The notes: a model not told the origin generated them from the sequence alone. 40,077 nt of DNA from CAZJFC01 sp964545245 (GCA_964545245.1 CAZJFC010000011.1:1-40077); one strand, 5' to 3'; shown: positions 25,897 to 35,186, numbered from the stretch's first letter. Program-made: numbers and translations.

Positions 25897-26961
25897 ATGG
25901 ATAAAACTCAACCGACAATCCTGCAAGTTGTGCCTGCGCTTGAACAGGGCGGAGTGGAACGCGGCACAGTTGAGATAGATAACGCACTGGTTGAAGCGGG
26001 CTGGAATTCAATTGTGGTTTCCGCAGGCGGGCGGATGGTGAAAGAACTGAAAGGCAAACACCTTATATTGCCGCTGGATACTAAAAACCCGGCAAAGATT
26101 CTGTTCAACTCGCACCTGCTGAAATTCATTATTAAAGAAAACAATGTCGATATTGTCCACGCCCGCTCCCGCGCACCGGCATGGAGCGCATACCGGGCGG
26201 CAAAAGCCACGAAACGGCACTTTCTTACTACTTTTCACGGCACTTACGGGCTGGGAAATAATCTCAAGAAAAAATACAACTCGGTGATGACGAAGGGCGA
26301 GAAAATCATCGCGGTTTCAGGTTTCATCAAAAACCATATCATCGGGAATTACGGCGTTGACGCTGAAAAAATTATCACCATCCAGCGCGGGGTTGACCTT
26401 GATAAATTCCGCCCGGACGTTACCCCGGAGAAGCTCGGCCTGCAAGCTGGCAAAAAAATTGTGATGCTGCCGGGACGCGTTAGCCGCTGGAAGGGGCATC
26501 ATATTTTTATTGAAGCAATGCGCGGCGTTGATGCTCTCGGCGTAATTGTCGGCGATGTTGAAAGCGCCGATTATATGAAGGAATTAGAGAAGATCATGGG
26601 CGATAACATCATTACCCTGCCCGGCACGCCTGACCTGCCTGCGGTAATGGCCAATGCCGATGTAGTGGTTTCCACCTCCACCAAGCCTGAAGCGTTCGGA
26701 CGGATTGCTATCGAGGCGCAGGCTATGGGCAAACCGGTTGTTGCAACCAATATCGGCGGCGCACTGGAAACCGTGATTGAAGGAAAAACCGGCTACCTCG
26801 TTCCCCCTAATAATATTGAGGAAACAAGGACAGCAATTATTAAGGCCCTGGAATCCGGCAATGACTGGAAAGCCGCTACAACCGCCAATGCCTCCAATTT
26901 CAGCCGCAAAAGAATGTGTGACAGCACCCTTGGGGTCTATAAAGAGCTGTTAAAGACATAA
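25897..26961 (+). CDS. Glycosyltransferase family 4 (GT-B)
   Basis: This 354-aa GT-B enzyme begins with an N-terminal acceptor domain (LQVVPALEQGGVERG). The C-terminal donor domain carries LPGRVSRWKGHHIFIEAM and the E-x7-E motif in EAFGRIAIEAQAMG, then PVVATNIGGALETV. The likely role is sugar transfer in lipopolysaccharide or capsule building on the cytoplasmic face. An alternative ATG at 25879 adds six residues and would leave just 2 bp to the divergent purU start, so I prefer 25897. Neither has a clear ribosome binding site. Donor and acceptor are unknown. Confidence 0.92.
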   Translation: MDKTQPTILQVVPALEQGGVERGTVEIDNALVEAGWNSIVVSAGGRMVKELKGKHLILPLDTKNPAKILFNSHLLKFIIKENNVDIVHARSRAPAWSAYRAAKATKRHFLTTFHGTYGLGNNLKKKYNSVMTKGEKIIAVSGFIKNHIIGNYGVDAEKIITIQRGVDLDKFRPDVTPEKLGLQAGKKIVMLPGRVSRWKGHHIFIEAMRGVDALGVIVGDVESADYMKELEKIMGDNIITLPGTPDLPAVMANADVVVSTSTKPEAFGRIAIEAQAMGKPVVATNIGGALETVIEGKTGYLVPPNNIEETRTAIIKALESGNDWKAATTANASNFSRKRMCDSTLGVYKELLKT

Positions 26962-27010
26962 AACTATCACAAACCCGTCAAAAAATTGTCATAACTTTCA
27001 GATATATTGT

Positions 27011-27060
27011 TAATTTAACGTAATATTAAATTATACTAACTAATATGAGCATAATTAGTT
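27011..27060. promoter_or_regulatory. Two inverted repeats in the promoter region of the large-protein gene
   Basis: TAATTTAA (27011-27018) with TTAAATTA (27026-27033) and AACTAAT (27038-27044) with ATTAGTT (27054-27060) form two perfect inverted repeats in a very A+T-rich 100-bp gap just before the gene. They look like an operator or a promoter with regulator sites. No regulator is identified. Confidence 0.4.
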
Positions 27061-27084
27061 TTGAATCTCGTCGGGGAAATGGAC

Positions 27085-30000
27085 ATGCCTCAGAAAAAAG
27101 AATACAGGGTAGACTTTAAGGATAAAACGCAGCTGGGCAGCTTTGAGGAAGGTCTGGAGCGTTTTTTTAGCTTTCCTGAAGGCACTGACGTACTTTATAT
27201 TTTTGATGGCAACCACGATGTAAGGAACTGGCAAACCCTGGCTACCCATGCAGGCCAGATAAAGGACGCGACCCATATTCTTTTGGAACAGTCTCCGGTC
27301 GTTAAGGATGCAAATGGTAATAAAATAACCTTATATGATGCTAAAACAGGCAAACTTAGCCCTGTTCTGGAATCTCAGCAGGATCCCATATTGCGCTCTA
27401 TACACGATATTGGAAAGAACGGGCAAAAACCAACCATATTATACGATGCGGATGTAGACGGGCAGGACTATACAGGTAATATTGCGATAGGCTATTATCT
27501 TTCTTCGCTTGGGCTTAGTATCAGTACGGGAAATAAAGAATACGCTGAACGGCAAGAAAAGACACTGATAAAGGCGCTTGGGGAAAGCCCGGAATATCAG
27601 CACCTGGCGAATGCCGAGGGTGTAAAAGAACTTCTCGACTTTAATAATGACCTACACAAAAATTTCACAGATGGATTCACAAAATACAGGGTGGAAACCG
27701 ACAAACAATCGGCATTATTTGCAGCAGAACAAATGGTTGCGACAGCCGAACCCGGAAAACCCATAAAACCTGTTTTCTTTCTGGGAGATGCCCATATTTA
27801 CGGTGGTGGAACCGCTGATTCTCCCAGCCGGCCTAACCTTAACGAAAGGCTGGTTGAAGCATTCAATGACCCGAAAATCCAGAAAATGATGGAGGAGAAA
27901 GGAGTCACTTTCAACCCCGCCAATTACAAAACCCGTGAACTGAAACAGGAAAATTTAGGACGTGGTTTAGTCAGCGGATATTATGATTCCGGAAATTTTT
28001 ATACCGCTGATGAGAGACCTAAAGCAATGGTCAGAAATAATGAAGGCAAATTCGACATTGATGATAACCCAAAAGAATTACCTGATGCATATCTTACCGT
28101 TCCCAGAACCGCAGCCGAATGGCAAAAAAATGAGGCTTATAGGCCATTATCACGCCAGAACCGTATAAAAACCCTTGAACAGGATATTACCGGACACGCT
28201 TTTTCTGAATATGCAATGAACCTTGCGGGAATCGAAAGTGACCATAAAACAAAAATAGGCCTGCTGCGTTCCGAACAATCCCCTGATAAAGGAAATGTCG
28301 TGCTTGCGCTTGCCGCCGCCAACTTTTCACCGGAGGAAGCTAAGCGCATGACAGAAGCGCTTAATAAGAGCTATAGCGGAGTTGACGGCAAACCATTCGC
28401 AACCTTGACCGGAGCGAACGGCGTAGCTGCAACGGTTTCCGACTCCGTTATGCGCGCACCGACTTATGAGATTGTAATGAACAGGGATCAATTTAACCGT
28501 ACTGCTTACCCTGCCGCTATGGAGCATGAGAAAAATACGCCCGCAATTGGCGAAGCAGTAAAGCAGCGCATGGAGGAAATATATACCCCCCGCGCGCTTG
28601 ATTACATGAAAGAGCAGCGCGAGAAAGCACTGGTGAACCTTAAAGCTGATGAACTGAAAGAAACATTTTCGGCTTTTGCCAACATCTCGCCTTATGGCGC
28701 ATTGTTGACTAACCATCTGGAACAGAACCATGACAAAGAATATCACAAACTCTTTGTCGAAGCCGTTAAAAAAGGCGAGGAGTTTGCGCAAACCAGAAAA
28801 TATTTTGAATCGCTGGGTAACCCGGCAGAAAACCAGCAGCAGGCAGCGGTCAGCCCTGAAATGGCAAAAATGGCTGATGATTTAGGAATTAAGGCAACTG
28901 TAAAACCACCTTCTGATGTTCAGCCAGGTATGGCGGATTTTATTGCCGCAGCAGGAATTAGCACCGGTACGAATAGCCCGGCAGCAGATGAACCCATACG
29001 GCCAGCAAACCCGCCTGCCGATGCAGCACAGTTGGCAGCGTTACCGCCTGAACTTCGTGGGGCTGAGGGAATTGCACTGGTAGTTAACACACCATCAGTG
29101 GAAACCCCGCTCCCATTACCTGCCGCGCCTGAAGTCACCGGAACGCCGGTCACACCCGAAGAAAAACAAGTAGCATTGCCTAATGAGCCAAATGCGCCGT
29201 TACCGCCAGAAATGCAGATTCTTGCCGATAGCGGGGCAACAATCCCCGGACGTGACGTTATTTCAAAAGACAAAAAACAACCAGCAGAGGTAAGTAGCCA
29301 TGTCGCTCCTGGAGGAGCAGAAGCCAGCATAGCAGCAATTAAGGAATTATATCCGGAACAAAAGCAAATGATTGCTGAACTAAAGGCTGAAAGAGAAAAA
29401 ACTTTAGCGAAAGCTGACGAATGGATGGGTGGCATCTATAATGATGTTGTAAAAAATATGAGGCCACAGGCAAAACCATCAGAACCTGTAATTGCTTCAG
29501 CACCATCTGCACAAACCGACACGTCAAAAGCGGTAACAAGAACCCCTGAGCAAGTCAGGGATGCATTCAATCAATTTGGCGCAGGGAGTAATACACTAAC
29601 CGCCAATTCTGCAGGAGAATTAGACGCTAAAATCGCTGCACAACGGGTAAAGCCACAAAATGTTCCCCCCGCTACTGAAGAAATACCGGCTGCAACAAAG
29701 AATGTAACTGTAACACCACCTGCTTTTGCCTTTAATGCACCAAATGTTATTACCACTGACGGTGGCACAGCCATAGGAGCAAACTCATTCGCCACCGCCG
29801 CTCCTCCTTCCGGCACCCCGGCACAGCCAAACCCAACGAATACACCTGCTGGAACAATCAATATTGCCGCTAATCCTGAAGGTGGAAGTTTTGTAGATGC
29901 CGGATCAGCACGCACCAATGTGACTAATGAAAATACAGCCGCCACAGGAGAACCCACAGCGACAGGCGCAACCGCCGTCGCCGCGGATGATGCTAACCTC

Positions 30001-30780
30001 CCGCCTAGAATGCGGGGGTTACTGACCGGACTTGGCTCTTCTGCGCCTAAATCCGCACCTGCCAGCGCTGATAACCCGGCAGCAACTACTTTAGTATCTA
30101 CTACCGCCACAACCGTTCCAACCGGGATTACCAGAGGCGGCAGAACGGATGCTCCTGAAAATACGGTTATCAAGGCCGCTCCCGGTGCTTCACCGCTTCC
30201 TGCAAAGAGCACAGGGACCACAACTCCTTCAGAACCGGAAAAAACAGCCGATGCAGAAAAGGCTACAGTTGCAGACAGTTTAAAAGCCCTGCGTGAGAAA
30301 AATATTGTCGTCAAACAGCGCAGCCAGGAAAAAGACGCAATCACCGCAGTTCAGGACGGGCTGATTGCCGCCGGGTTCATGAAGGAAACTGACCAGCCAT
30401 ATAAAGCAGCCACAGCCAAAGACGTTAGAAAAGACCCTTCCGGCGCGGTGCTGATTCCGAAAGATGATAAGGGTTATGCCAATGGCGAAATCACGCCGGA
30501 AGGCATAAGGCATTTCCAGCGCGAAACGAACATCCTGAAAGAAGACGGAAAAGCGGGGAAATCCACCCTTTTTGCGCTTGAGGCTTTTAACCGCCATCTT
30601 GCCGCCGACCCGAAAGACCGTGATCAGGCAATGGAACATACGCGGAAGGAAACTATTGAATACCTGATGAAGGATGGGCTGGACGCTAAAGAAAAAGCAT
30701 CCCTTAAAGGGGAAGAGACATATAAGAATTATATTCCCGATACCCGTCCCCAAACAGGCGCTGATGTAGCGCAAAGATAG
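27085..30780 (+). CDS. Giant modular protein: TraB/ChaN/EreA-like N-terminus, Pro/Ala/Thr linker, peptidoglycan-binding-like C-terminus
   Basis: This is a 1231-aa protein of unknown function. Residues about 30-260 show a pattern like the EreA/ChaN/TraB superfamily: IFDGNHDV (H44), THILLEQ (E68), an Arg/Asp/Lys helix near 202, and VFFLGDAHIYGGG (H237). Residues about 265-600 are helical and charged. About 606-1049 is low-complexity and rich in Pro, Ala, Thr and Asn. Residues about 1084-1172 resemble a peptidoglycan-binding domain (AVQDGLIAAGFM, then GEITPEGIRHFQRE and GKAGKSTLFALEAF). There is no signal peptide or membrane segment, so export, if any, would need a non-Sec route. GGGGA lies 7 nt before the chosen ATG; an upstream TTG (27061) lacks this. 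It shares HVAPGG with the next gene. An effector-like role is inference. Confidence 0.72.
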   Translation: MPQKKEYRVDFKDKTQLGSFEEGLERFFSFPEGTDVLYIFDGNHDVRNWQTLATHAGQIKDATHILLEQSPVVKDANGNKITLYDAKTGKLSPVLESQQDPILRSIHDIGKNGQKPTILYDADVDGQDYTGNIAIGYYLSSLGLSISTGNKEYAERQEKTLIKALGESPEYQHLANAEGVKELLDFNNDLHKNFTDGFTKYRVETDKQSALFAAEQMVATAEPGKPIKPVFFLGDAHIYGGGTADSPSRPNLNERLVEAFNDPKIQKMMEEKGVTFNPANYKTRELKQENLGRGLVSGYYDSGNFYTADERPKAMVRNNEGKFDIDDNPKELPDAYLTVPRTAAEWQKNEAYRPLSRQNRIKTLEQDITGHAFSEYAMNLAGIESDHKTKIGLLRSEQSPDKGNVVLALAAANFSPEEAKRMTEALNKSYSGVDGKPFATLTGANGVAATVSDSVMRAPTYEIVMNRDQFNRTAYPAAMEHEKNTPAIGEAVKQRMEEIYTPRALDYMKEQREKALVNLKADELKETFSAFANISPYGALLTNHLEQNHDKEYHKLFVEAVKKGEEFAQTRKYFESLGNPAENQQQAAVSPEMAKMADDLGIKATVKPPSDVQPGMADFIAAAGISTGTNSPAADEPIRPANPPADAAQLAALPPELRGAEGIALVVNTPSVETPLPLPAAPEVTGTPVTPEEKQVALPNEPNAPLPPEMQILADSGATIPGRDVISKDKKQPAEVSSHVAPGGAEASIAAIKELYPEQKQMIAELKAEREKTLAKADEWMGGIYNDVVKNMRPQAKPSEPVIASAPSAQTDTSKAVTRTPEQVRDAFNQFGAGSNTLTANSAGELDAKIAAQRVKPQNVPPATEEIPAATKNVTVTPPAFAFNAPNVITTDGGTAIGANSFATAAPPSGTPAQPNPTNTPAGTINIAANPEGGSFVDAGSARTNVTNENTAATGEPTATGATAVAADDANLPPRMRGLLTGLGSSAPKSAPASADNPAATTLVSTTATTVPTGITRGGRTDAPENTVIKAAPGASPLPAKSTGTTTPSEPEKTADAEKATVADSLKALREKNIVVKQRSQEKDAITAVQDGLIAAGFMKETDQPYKAATAKDVRKDPSGAVLIPKDDKGYANGEITPEGIRHFQRETNILKEDGKAGKSTLFALEAFNRHLAADPKDRDQAMEHTRKETIEYLMKDGLDAKEKASLKGEETYKNYIPDTRPQTGADVAQR

Positions 30781-30799
30781 TAAATTCAGCTAAAATTAG

Positions 30800-30817
30800 T
30801 AAAATATCAATATTTTA
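30800..30817. promoter_or_regulatory. Inverted repeat between the two large genes
   Basis: TAAAATAT (30800-30807) and ATATTTTA (30810-30817) form a perfect 8-bp inverted repeat with a 2-nt centre, in the 119-bp A+T-rich gap. It could be an operator like those before the first gene. It lacks the shape of a terminator. Confidence 0.35.
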
Positions 30818-30899
30818 TGGGTAGAATGAAGAAAAATTAATGCTGTGTAATAATGGCGTAATAAAGTTGTGATACGGTGAAAAAAATGGGGGTATAAAC

Positions 30900-32519
30900 A
30901 TGTCAGATACAAAACTAAAATTCGAGCCGATGACTTATGATATGCGTCGCGATAGCACGTTACCTTATCTGAATATGTCGGAAAAAGCTGGCCATGTATA
31001 TTTCAGGGATACCCCTAACGTATTGATTGACGCAACCGACGCACTTAAAAATATTACTAGCGGGGATAAATTTGGCAACGTCACAATTAATGGTAAAACA
31101 TACGTCCTGCCTCATCACTCCGCAATTACGAAGCCTACAGATGAGCTTAAATCCGAAAGAGATAGCTGGAAAGAAGCAAAAGGAGTTACTGACTCACCAC
31201 CAGCAGTAGCAGGGCCAGCACCAGTAGCTCCAGCAGAAGCACCAGCAGCAACCCAGAAACCAGAACCTGTAGCCGCTACAGCAGAAACACCGCCACCAGC
31301 AACCGCAGTGGAAACACCTGCGGCTCCGGCAACGGCAGAACCATTAAAAGTATCATCCGCGCAACAAAGGCTTGACGATTTCGTCGCCCTCCAGAAGGGT
31401 TTACAAGGGCTGAAACCCGGTCAGGAGCCGGAGTTTAAGGAAGGAAGCGGAGTTAAAGAAAGGCTGGACGCCCTGAAAGCAGATGTACACAACTCGGAGC
31501 AGTATCCGGCCCAAGCCGCACTTCGCGAATTTAACGATACAGTCAGACGGCAGTTTGACCAGAGAGATGCTACTCCCGGCTCAACCAGATATCCTAATGA
31601 CAGGCCCGATCTTGCAGAGCAAGTGGGTGAATTAAGCAAATCGGCCGGAAAAGAGTTCGAGGATAAGGGGGCAATGCCTCGCCATGATGAACACAACTTC
31701 GCATCACAGGCACTTCTCCAAAAGAATAAGGAGGCTGCAGCAGAGGCAAGAACTACAGCAGGGACAGAACCAGCAACACCGGCCCCAGGCGCTTCCGGGC
31801 CACAACCAGCCGGACTGCCTGAAGGAAGGGTTGTTGAGAATACCCCGGACGGTGTTGGTAACCCATATAAAGGCAAGCTGGCAGCTGATGGAACATATCA
31901 TGAACATGGCCTCAGCACCCCTACTGCCCCGACTGACAAAACTCCTGTTGCCGAGAAAAAAACCGGCCATGTGGCTCCCGGCGGGGAAGGTGCCGATGTT
32001 GCAGCTGGAGCTGCGGCAAGGGTTGAAGCTGCGCTTCAAAACAGGACCGGAACAGAAACTCCACCCACTACACCGGGCGCACTTGCTGCAACAGAACCAC
32101 CAGCATCGGCTGTTAGGACTGAACCACGCGGCTTTAATGACCAGGGAGTGACAGGATCGGGGAATGACCATTTAAAGTTCGCACAAACCACTCCTGCCAA
32201 CTCCGGCGTATCTACAAGGACGGACACTGCACCATTCAATGGTGGCACCGGTACAAACCCGGCATTTAATTATCAAGGTGGGACACCTTCACTACGCTTT
32301 GGGGGAGGAGAACATACAACTTTCCAGAGCGCTTCTGTTTCCCCCGGCAATGGCAATCCGGCAGATTTACCTGAAAACGTGAGGCTGGCTGCGGCCAATA
32401 TAGCCCAAGGAGTTCCCGGTACATACAGAGAAGATGGCAGACCCCTCGGCGCAAACGATTCAATCCCCCCTGCCGGCGGAGTTGGAGCCGAAAGGGGCGG
32501 CCCAAGCCTGCATGCTTAG
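30900..32519 (+). CDS. Large Pro/Ala-rich hypothetical protein
   Basis: I do not recognise this 539-aa protein. Residues about 1-85 look folded (LKFEPMTYDMRRDSTLPYL and FGNVTINGKTYVLPHH). About 98-145 is a Pro/Ala/Thr repeat tract. About 150-260 is helical and charged. The rest is low-complexity, rich in Gly, Thr, Pro and Asn. There is no signal peptide or membrane segment. HVAPGG (from H357) also occurs in the upstream large protein (from H739), and both have the same style of linker, so they are probably functional partners or exported by the same route. A GGGGG lies 7-8 nt before the ATG. Confidence 0.68.
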   Translation: MSDTKLKFEPMTYDMRRDSTLPYLNMSEKAGHVYFRDTPNVLIDATDALKNITSGDKFGNVTINGKTYVLPHHSAITKPTDELKSERDSWKEAKGVTDSPPAVAGPAPVAPAEAPAATQKPEPVAATAETPPPATAVETPAAPATAEPLKVSSAQQRLDDFVALQKGLQGLKPGQEPEFKEGSGVKERLDALKADVHNSEQYPAQAALREFNDTVRRQFDQRDATPGSTRYPNDRPDLAEQVGELSKSAGKEFEDKGAMPRHDEHNFASQALLQKNKEAAAEARTTAGTEPATPAPGASGPQPAGLPEGRVVENTPDGVGNPYKGKLAADGTYHEHGLSTPTAPTDKTPVAEKKTGHVAPGGEGADVAAGAAARVEAALQNRTGTETPPTTPGALAATEPPASAVRTEPRGFNDQGVTGSGNDHLKFAQTTPANSGVSTRTDTAPFNGGTGTNPAFNYQGGTPSLRFGGGEHTTFQSASVSPGNGNPADLPENVRLAAANIAQGVPGTYREDGRPLGANDSIPPAGGVGAERGGPSLHA

Positions 32520-32670
32520 TTAAATTTTTTACTTCATTAATGTGGCTATGTGTTGCCGAATGTTGATTATCCGGTGAGAAAGTACCCTGATTCGTTAAAA
32601 TCCGGCCAAAATGCTTTTCGCACCATAATAACCATGTGCTAGCATCCCTGCAAAAATACAGGAGGTGCAA

Positions 32671-34272
32671 ATGCCAAAAACATCAGCCGCAAAAAAGGCT
32701 TCTACAACCAATGCTTATGACGAAGTCCCATATTCCAGCTATATTTTTTCCCAGACATCCCCTGCCCGGCTTTGCGCGATTGCGCACCTGTTCGGGCTTG
32801 AAGCCCCGCTGCCTGAAAAAGCCCGCATCCTTGAACTGGGCTGCGCGAGCGGCAACAACATCCTTTCCATCGCCTCATGCTTTCCCAAAAGCGAATGTAT
32901 CGGCATCGACCTTTCCGGCGAGCAGATAAAGGAAGGGAAAAAACGCATTGATGAAACCAGCGTAAAAAACCTGCGGCTGGAAAAAAAATCCATCCTTGAT
33001 GTCAAAAAAAGTTTCGGCACGTTTGATTACATCATCTGCCACGGCGTCCTTTCATGGGTTCCGGTTGAGGTGCAGCAAAAAATCCTTGAGATATGCAGGC
33101 AGAACCTTGCGCCGGACGGCGTTGCCTATGTAAGCTATAACACCCTGCCGGGCTGGAACTCAGTGAAAAGCCTGCGCGAGATGATGCTTTACCACACTGC
33201 GCGTTTTTCAAATCCTTCCGAGAAGGCGGCACAGGCGAAACTCCTGCTCCAGTTCATCCGCGACAGCATCGGGGAGAACAGCAAGAACCCTTACCGCGAC
33301 ATTGTTGAAAGCGAGCTTAACCTCCTGCAGGATCAGCAGGACTGGTATTTGCTGCATGACCACCTTGAGGAAAATAATATCCAGTATTATTTCCATGAAT
33401 TCATGGAAATGGCGTCGGCGCGCGGATTACAATATCTTTCCGAGTTCAACCTTCCGAGCGTTTACAGCGGCAATCTGCGCCCTGAAACCGCGAAGGTGCT
33501 CTCCACCAGCGATGATATAATCCGCACCGAACAATATATGGATTTCATCTCCAACCGCCGGTTCCGCATGACGCTGTTATGCCACAAGGAAAAAACCCTC
33601 AACCGTGCATTAAACGGGACAAGCATTGAAAACAACCTGTTTACCAGTAACTTCAATATTCCGGCGGAATATAAGGATTATGACTATAAATCCGGCACGC
33701 AGCTAACTTTCATTGCCCCAAGCGGGATGTCACTCACTACAAGTGATGTCGGAATGATTGCCGGGATCGGCGCATTGGCGGAGAATAAAAACGGGCCGAT
33801 GACTCTGGATGAGATAACCAAAAAAGTTGCAGGCAGGCTGAAAGACGTTGCAAAGGATATTGACAAGGCAAAACTCAAGGCGCATCTTGCCGAGAATTTC
33901 CTGCGCTTTGTCTTTATTGGCGGCATTACGCTGCATGTTACGAAAGAAAACTATGTCACAGAAGTTTCCACGAAACCTTCCGTAAGCAAACTCGCGCGTT
34001 ATCAGGCGGAGAGCCAGACATGGGTAAGTAACCAGCGGCATGATTCAGTAGGTGTGAATATACTTGATAAAGCCCTGCTCCCGCTCCTGACCGGCAGCAA
34101 TGACGTAAAATCCCTCACTACGAAACTTTTGCCGAAATTCAAATCCGGTGAGATACAGATGAACATCGACAACACCCCGGTGAATGACGAAAAAACATTG
34201 AAAGAAAAAATTCCCGGTCTGGTAACTGACTCACTGAACCGCTATGCGGTGCTTGGGCTTCTGGTTAAGTAG
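32671..34272 (+). CDS. SAM-dependent methyltransferase with methyltransferase-regulatory domain
   Basis: This 533-aa protein has an N-terminal class I methyltransferase domain: motif I LELGCASGNN (54-63), the acidic end of strand 2 at D80 (IGIDLSGEQ), and FDYIICHGVLSWVP. It is followed by a methyltransferase-regulatory domain (about 200-300) and a C-terminal winged-helix-like part. This is a known bacterial architecture whose substrate is unsettled; lipid, polysaccharide and protein targets have been considered. I chose the ATG at 32671 because AGGAGG lies exactly 5 nt upstream; a GTG at 32665 lies within that site. It follows the two large proteins by 151 bp, so it could modify them, which is inference. 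Confidence 0.88.
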   Translation: MPKTSAAKKASTTNAYDEVPYSSYIFSQTSPARLCAIAHLFGLEAPLPEKARILELGCASGNNILSIASCFPKSECIGIDLSGEQIKEGKKRIDETSVKNLRLEKKSILDVKKSFGTFDYIICHGVLSWVPVEVQQKILEICRQNLAPDGVAYVSYNTLPGWNSVKSLREMMLYHTARFSNPSEKAAQAKLLLQFIRDSIGENSKNPYRDIVESELNLLQDQQDWYLLHDHLEENNIQYYFHEFMEMASARGLQYLSEFNLPSVYSGNLRPETAKVLSTSDDIIRTEQYMDFISNRRFRMTLLCHKEKTLNRALNGTSIENNLFTSNFNIPAEYKDYDYKSGTQLTFIAPSGMSLTTSDVGMIAGIGALAENKNGPMTLDEITKKVAGRLKDVAKDIDKAKLKAHLAENFLRFVFIGGITLHVTKENYVTEVSTKPSVSKLARYQAESQTWVSNQRHDSVGVNILDKALLPLLTGSNDVKSLTTKLLPKFKSGEIQMNIDNTPVNDEKTLKEKIPGLVTDSLNRYAVLGLLVK

Positions 34273-34292
34273 CCGGAAAATTCTTTGAGGAG

Positions 34293-34311
34293 TGGTGATC
34301 CCGACTGGATT
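34293..34311. repeat. Copy of tRNA-Lys 3' end
   Basis: These 19 bp (TGGTGATCCCGACTGGATT) are identical to 34442-34460, the 3' end of tRNA-Lys including CCA. The copies are 149 bp apart in the same orientation. A duplicated tRNA 3' end is the usual trace of tyrosine-recombinase integration; no integrase gene is present. Confidence 0.8.
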
Positions 34312-34410
34312 ATCTCACGGGATTACCGCTCGTTGCAAACGCTAGGCTCAACTCCGTTTCGCCAAGCTCTTTGTCGAACCAACTGGTTCTCATAAAATCA
34401 ATTTCACCAA

Positions 34411-34433
34411 TTAAAAAAGCCCCTTACGGGGCT
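34411..34433 (-). terminator. Rho-independent terminator of tRNA-Lys
   Basis: On the minus strand AGCCCC-GTAA-GGGGCT is followed by a T6 run. It begins 9 bp past the tRNA-Lys 3' end, so it ends that transcript. It lies between the tRNA and the duplicated 3' fragment. Confidence 0.85.
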
Positions 34434-34441
34434 GTTTCAAT

Positions 34442-34517
34442 TGGTGATCCCGACTGGATTCGAACCAGTGACCTACTGATTAAAAGTCAGTTGCTCTACC
34501 GGCTGAGCTACGGGATC
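34442..34517 (-). tRNA. tRNA-Lys(TTT)
   Basis: Read on the minus strand, the acceptor stem is GATCCCG/CGGGATC with discriminator A and encoded CCA (34442-34444). The anticodon arm ACTGA-CTTTTAA-TCAGT gives anticodon TTT. The D-arm TAGCTCAGCCGGTAGAGC and T-loop GGTTCGAATCC are canonical. It decodes AAA/AAG. Confidence 0.96.
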
Positions 34518-34572
34518 ACATTGCCTCCGCAATGAAGCGGAGCCGGGAAAATAACCACTCATGGAGGATACG

Positions 34573-34893
34573 TCAAGATTTTATTGTGTTTTCATCAATC
34601 CATTTCAAAAATGGCTCGCTGCCTTGGTTTATTGGCAAAGAAACAATGCACGGGTTATCATATGAATGCAGTTCTTTCACGATTTCTTCCACGTTTTTAA
34701 ACAAAGCCGCCCTTGTTTTTACGATAACCGGGAATTCTTCCTCCTGCATAACTTCCCCTTCCCATCTGTATATCGAGCATATGGGTGGCAATACGTTCAC
34801 GCATGCCGCCACCCCCCGCTCAACCAGGATTTGCCCCAGCCCTTCCGCCTGTGCATGACTTTCACAGGTAATGTAAATAAAAATATGTCCCAT
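34573..34893 (-). CDS. cutA: CutA divalent-cation tolerance protein
   Basis: This 106-aa protein matches CutA1, a small trimeric alpha/beta protein found in all domains and linked to copper tolerance in E. coli, although its true role is uncertain. Diagnostic segments are IYITCESHAQAEGLGQILVE, AACVNVLPPICSIYRWEGEV, EEEFPVIVKT and LHSYDNPCIVSLPI. Length is complete. It stands alone upstream of tRNA-Lys on the same strand. The 293 bp to its right (34894-35186) show no convincing gene, repeat or terminator. Confidence 0.95.
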   Translation of the reverse strand: MGHIFIYITCESHAQAEGLGQILVERGVAACVNVLPPICSIYRWEGEVMQEEEFPVIVKTRAALFKNVEEIVKELHSYDNPCIVSLPINQGSEPFLKWIDENTIKS

Positions 34894-35186
34894 AAAATAA
34901 ACCTCGCCGCATATATTTAACTACAAAAGCCGTAAATCCTCTAGCTTTTTTCACTTTGGGAAAATGCGCCAATATAAATATCACAGGAATTTAGTGGCAA
35001 ATAAAACTTTACTTTTTTGTAATTTTGTGATTTACTGCCTGACCGGGAGAAACATGAAGTTTTTCCTTTGGGTAATTCGGGATAATGGTAACAATATTTT
35101 CAACGGCAGCCGGGCTGGTATAACCAGCCTGACAGGTTTCTGCCCTTGAAATATGGCCCTCTTTCCCTTCAGGACAGGAGGAAATT

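Noticed and set aside
29280..29340. CRISPR or tandem repeat in the low-complexity coding regions
   Set aside because: The repetition is at the amino-acid level (Pro/Ala/Thr), with no regularly spaced identical DNA units.
29571..30344. Long antisense ORF (257 aa, Val/Ala-rich) in the giant gene
   Set aside because: It is an artefact of the Pro/Ala/Thr-rich coding sequence on the other strand.
31421..32171. Several ORFs in both strands within the second large gene
   Set aside because: Low-complexity GC-rich coding sequence leaves other frames open; none has a ribosome binding site or known domain.
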